DNA of 64,000 bases, from contig WGMF01000010.1 of NCBI GenBank assembly GCA_016125215.1, forward strand, positions 1 through 64,000. The letters run 5' to 3'. Numbering within the stretch: position 1 is the first letter of the stretch; the number at the start of each line of letters is the position of its first letter. Positions 63,723-64,000 of this stretch are shown here, in pieces. The notes under the pieces are model-generated. The model had not been told where the DNA came from, made no database searches, and was given only the letters and a program-made list of their open reading frames with translations. A program made the translations under genes and the position numbers. This DNA is from Phycisphaera sp. Its GTDB lineage: Bacteria > Planctomycetota > Phycisphaerae > Phycisphaerales > Phycisphaeraceae.

Positions 63723-63867
63723 GGCCAGTCCGCGTGGCCGTCGCAATCGTTACGCCTTTCCACCCCCGGCAGTTGGAAAGCGACAGGGCGTTAACCGGGG
63801 GAAGGGACAAGCCGATGGGAGAAGTGACGAGAGTCCGTTTGCTCACACCACCCTTGGGGGCTTTACC
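63723..63867 (+). promoter_or_regulatory. Structured, pseudoknotted 5' leader (candidate riboswitch)
   Basis: A hairpin GGCCA/TGGCC (63723-63739) is followed by a large hairpin. Its stems are GTTACGCC (63749-63756) with GGCGTTAAC (63787-63795), and TTTCCA (63757-63762) with TGGAAA (63774-63779). The loop contains CCCCCGG (63763-63769), which is complementary to CCGGGGG (63795-63801) just outside the hairpin. That is an H-type pseudoknot. Further on, AAGCC (63809-63813) can pair with GGCTT at ~63859-63863, which includes the ribosome binding site. The class is not recognised. It resembles no riboswitch consensus I could match. Confidence 0.5.
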
Positions 63868-64000
63868 TTGGCACAAGACATCCGCATCGGACAGATCCTG
63901 ATCGAACAGGGCGTGCTCAACGAGCAGCAGGTCTTCGAGGTCATCGAAGCCCAGAAGAAGCAGCACCTGCCTTTTGGCATTCTTGCCGAGCGCATGTTCG
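63868..64000 (+). CDS. MshEN-type N-terminal domain of an assembly ATPase (partial)
   Basis: TTG 63868 with GGGGG about 7 nt upstream. The frame is open to the window edge: MAQDIRIGQILIEQGVLNEQ then VFEVIEAQKKQHLPFGILAERMF. The pattern is the same as the N-terminal domain of the gspE product (RIGRILRKQGKV...LPLGQLLVELG). It is probably a second GspE/PilB-type ATPase or a stand-alone MshEN regulator. The remainder lies outside. Confidence 0.7.
   Translation, partial: MAQDIRIGQILIEQGVLNEQQVFEVIEAQKKQHLPFGILAERMF

Noticed and set aside
63781-63840. c-di-GMP-I (GEMM) riboswitch
   Set aside because: Some stretches look similar (GACAGGGC, GGGACAAGCC), but the second helix, tetraloop/receptor and the GCAAAGCC core are absent. 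I kept only a structured-leader call.

Overview
The window looks like chromosomal DNA from a member of the Planctomycetota, most likely class Phycisphaerae. The evidence is the gene content rather than any marker gene: PEP-CTERM proteins built from autotransporter-type beta-strand repeats, the hpnC-hpnD-hpnE squalene route, pseudopilins with Ala-Phe processing sites, a DUF4126 protein, an H-X9-DG pseudopilin, GC-rich genes, and many dispersed intergenic repeats. No rRNA, tRNA or CRISPR array was found.

Layout. Positions 1-6300 are a mobile, surface-protein region. The 3' end of an IS30-type transposase abuts a decapitated PEP-CTERM repeat protein, followed by an intact paralogue and a decayed IS630-type transposase that itself carries a 147-bp palindromic insertion. 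Positions 6300-13600 hold rsmG, a short-chain dehydrogenase, an orphan VWA protein, a metallo-beta-lactamase-fold hydrolase, a secreted phosphatase/nuclease-fold protein, carA and a membrane protein. Positions 13850-22900 hold a membrane-anchored propeller-like protein, the housekeeping run rpmB-dnaG-rpoD, a Ser/Thr kinase and a secreted redoxin. Positions 22900-26320 are the translationally coupled hpnC-hpnD-hpnE operon (leftward). Positions 26400-33700 carry an Old Yellow Enzyme homologue, DUF4126, a small cyclic-nucleotide-binding protein, homoserine dehydrogenase, fur, a tsaE-yacG fusion and thiL. Positions 33700-42600 hold sugar metabolism (GH78 rhamnosidase, two sugar-phosphate isomerases/epimerases, PPi-type phosphofructokinase) and an MFS-acyltransferase fusion with a nearby partial duplicate of its 3' end. 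Positions 42850-51650 hold rhomboid, a zinc-ribbon membrane protein, moaA, hexose-6-phosphate mutarotase, a degenerate PIN-like protein, a GH52-like hydrolase, a pseudopilin and a sugar-nucleotide epimerase. After an AT-rich spacer, 52100-62330 is one rightward type II secretion/type IV pilus-like cluster: ATPase, inner-membrane platform, four pseudopilins and a very large PilX/GspK-like protein. Convergent apgM follows, then a structured leader and the start of a second MshEN-like gene at the right edge.

Themes. First, repeats: at least six families of short repeats lie between genes, and several have entered coding sequence in frame (dnaG, the tsaE-yacG linker, the SDR C-terminus). Second, promoters: six genes (vWA, MBL, carA, fur, thiL, moaA) have a TAnnAT -10-like box exactly six bases before the ATG and no ribosome binding site, which predicts leaderless mRNAs. 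Third, the most novel items to test are the repeat-mediated TsaE-YacG fusion, the pseudoknotted leader before the gene at 63868, the leaderless promoter set, and the CCCCCGGAAG motif sitting on stop codons.
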